From contig NZ_JNYD01000006.1 of NCBI RefSeq assembly GCF_000717175.1, positions 248,001 through 312,000 on the forward strand: a stretch of 64,000 nt of DNA, in the 5' to 3' direction. The notes beneath the pieces are model-generated. The model had not been told where the DNA came from. It made no database searches and saw only the letters and a list, made by a program, of their open reading frames with translations. The DNA is from Pseudonocardia autotrophica (GTDB taxonomy: Bacteria; Actinomycetota; Actinomycetes; Mycobacteriales; Pseudonocardiaceae). A program made the translations under genes and the position numbers. Below, piece after piece: positions 63,206-64,000 of the stretch; position 1 is the stretch's first letter, and every line of letters begins with the position of its first letter.

Positions 63206-63224
63206 GATCACTCCTGCCGGTCGG

Positions 63225-64000
63225 TCAGGTGCCGGTGTAGGTGGGGCGGCGGCGTTCCGCGAATGCGGTCACGCCTTCCAGCGTGTCCGCGGTGCCGCAG
63301 GCGTCGACGATGGTCTGCTCCTCGTCGGCGAGCTGGTCGCGTAGGCCGGTGTCGAAGCTCTGCCGCAGAAGCCGTCGGATGGCGCCGAACGATCGTGTCG
63401 GCCCCTGGGCGATCCCGGCGGCAATGCGCTCGCCCTCGGCGTCGACCTCGTCCGCGGGGACGACCGAGGTGACCAGGCCCCAATCCAGCGCCTCGGCGGC
63501 GGTGAGTCTGCGGTTGGTGTAATACAGCTCCTGGGTGCGGCGCATCCCGATCAGCCGGGGGAGGAACCAGGAGTTGCCGCCGTCGGAGGTCATGCCGATC
63601 GCGCCGTAGCCCGTTGTGAAGACGGCGTCCTCCGCCGCAACGACGATGTCCGCCATGCCGACCAGGCCTAGGCCACCGCCCGCGGCGGCACCCTTGACTG
63701 CGGCGACCAACGGCGCATCGAGTGCGGTCAGCCGTTCGATGGCGAAGTGGTAGGGGTCGATCATCAACCGCAGCTGGGCGGGCAGCCGCTCGGGCGGGGT
63801 GGCCGTGAAGACCCGGATGTCACCGCCCGCGGTGAACATCGGCCCGTTCGCCTTGAGCAGCACCGCGCGGACGCCCGGGTCCTCGGCGAGCCGCGTCGCC
63901 GCGCGCGCCAGGTCCTCGCAGATGACCTGGTCGATCGCGTTGCCCTCCTTCGGGCGGTTCAGCGTGATCGTGGCCAGGCCGCCCGCCACCTCGAACTCGA
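63225..64000 (-). CDS. Enoyl-CoA hydratase/isomerase, 5' end outside window
   Basis: A crotonase-fold enzyme running off the right edge; the visible part (about 258 residues) begins FEVAGGLATITLNRPKEGNAID. Oxyanion-hole segments are NGPMFTAGGDIRVF and AAVKGAAAGGGLGLVGMADIVVA. YGAIGMTSDGGNSWFLPRLIG is the active-site loop. C-terminus is complete (FAERRRPTYTGT). It would hydrate the product of the adjoining ACAD. Confidence 0.88.
   Translation of the reverse strand, partial: EFEVAGGLATITLNRPKEGNAIDQVICEDLARAATRLAEDPGVRAVLLKANGPMFTAGGDIRVFTATPPERLPAQLRLMIDPYHFAIERLTALDAPLVAAVKGAAAGGGLGLVGMADIVVAAEDAVFTTGYGAIGMTSDGGNSWFLPRLIGMRRTQELYYTNRRLTAAEALDWGLVTSVVPADEVDAEGERIAAGIAQGPTRSFGAIRRLLRQSFDTGLRDQLADEEQTIVDACGTADTLEGVTAFAERRRPTYTGT

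Overview
This window reads as a high-GC actinobacterial chromosome or megaplasmid segment, most likely from a Pseudonocardia-like member of the Pseudonocardiales. This is an inference from gene content: Lsr2, an actinobacterial-type yrbE-mce operon, F420/luciferase-type oxidoreductases, KstR2-like TetR regulators, and frequent GTG starts with GTGA/ATGA overlaps. No rRNA, tRNA or CRISPR array was recognised.

Region 1 (1-16.5 kb) looks like part of a conjugative or integrated element. A minus-strand block (1-6.26 kb) encodes a Tad/Flp-type pilus apparatus: a TadE-like pseudopilin, a small single-helix protein, TadC, TadB, the TadA ATPase, a CpaE-like protein, a SAF/CpaB protein, an exported protein and a lipoprotein. 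A short plus-strand block holds a primase-polymerase-domain protein, the nucleoid silencer Lsr2 (followed by a strong terminator) and a membrane protein. A second minus-strand block (8.75-16.5 kb) encodes a DNA-transfer type IV secretion machine: a cell-wall peptidase, a DUF4913 protein, a VirD4/TraG coupling protein, a VirB4-like ATPase, an SCO6880-type protein, a VirB6-like membrane protein, a small membrane protein and a ParA-like protein. No relaxase or integrase is in view.

Region 2 (16.5-24 kb) is a decay zone. Fragments of a CrtC/AttH-like gene, a GMC oxidoreductase, a luciferase-like oxidoreductase and an APH-type phosphotransferase, most with several frameshifts, surround an intact HyuA-HyuB-zinc ribbon operon (acetone-carboxylase/hydantoinase type) that has a clear promoter and palindromes.

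Region 3 (24-36.8 kb) starts the catabolic part: an AraC regulator, SDRs, two LLM oxidoreductases, an MFS carrier, a ferredoxin reductase, a thiolase, an SCP2 protein, a CoA ligase (plus a second one broken by a frameshift) and a TetR regulator.

Region 4 (37.0-48.0 kb) is a full mce lipid-uptake operon (yrbEA, yrbEB, mceA-F and two Mce-associated proteins). It ends in an mceG-type ATPase gene that has lost its central part, so the importer probably depends on an ATPase encoded elsewhere.

Region 5 (48-64 kb) is a beta-oxidation style cluster: thiolase, two enoyl-CoA hydratases, two acyl-CoA dehydrogenases, a CaiB/BaiF CoA transferase or racemase, a CoA ligase, an SDR, an MBL hydrolase, a phytoene-desaturase-like flavoprotein, a CrtC/AttH-like protein, a SnoaL-like protein and three paralogous KstR2-like TetR regulators.

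Taken together, 24-64 kb looks like uptake by Mce, CoA activation, then dehydrogenation, hydration and thiolysis of a lipid, steroid or terpenoid-like substrate. The substrate cannot be read from sequence. A recurring AT-rich 17-19 bp element lies about 12-36 bp before the start codons of many of these operons and may define one regulon.
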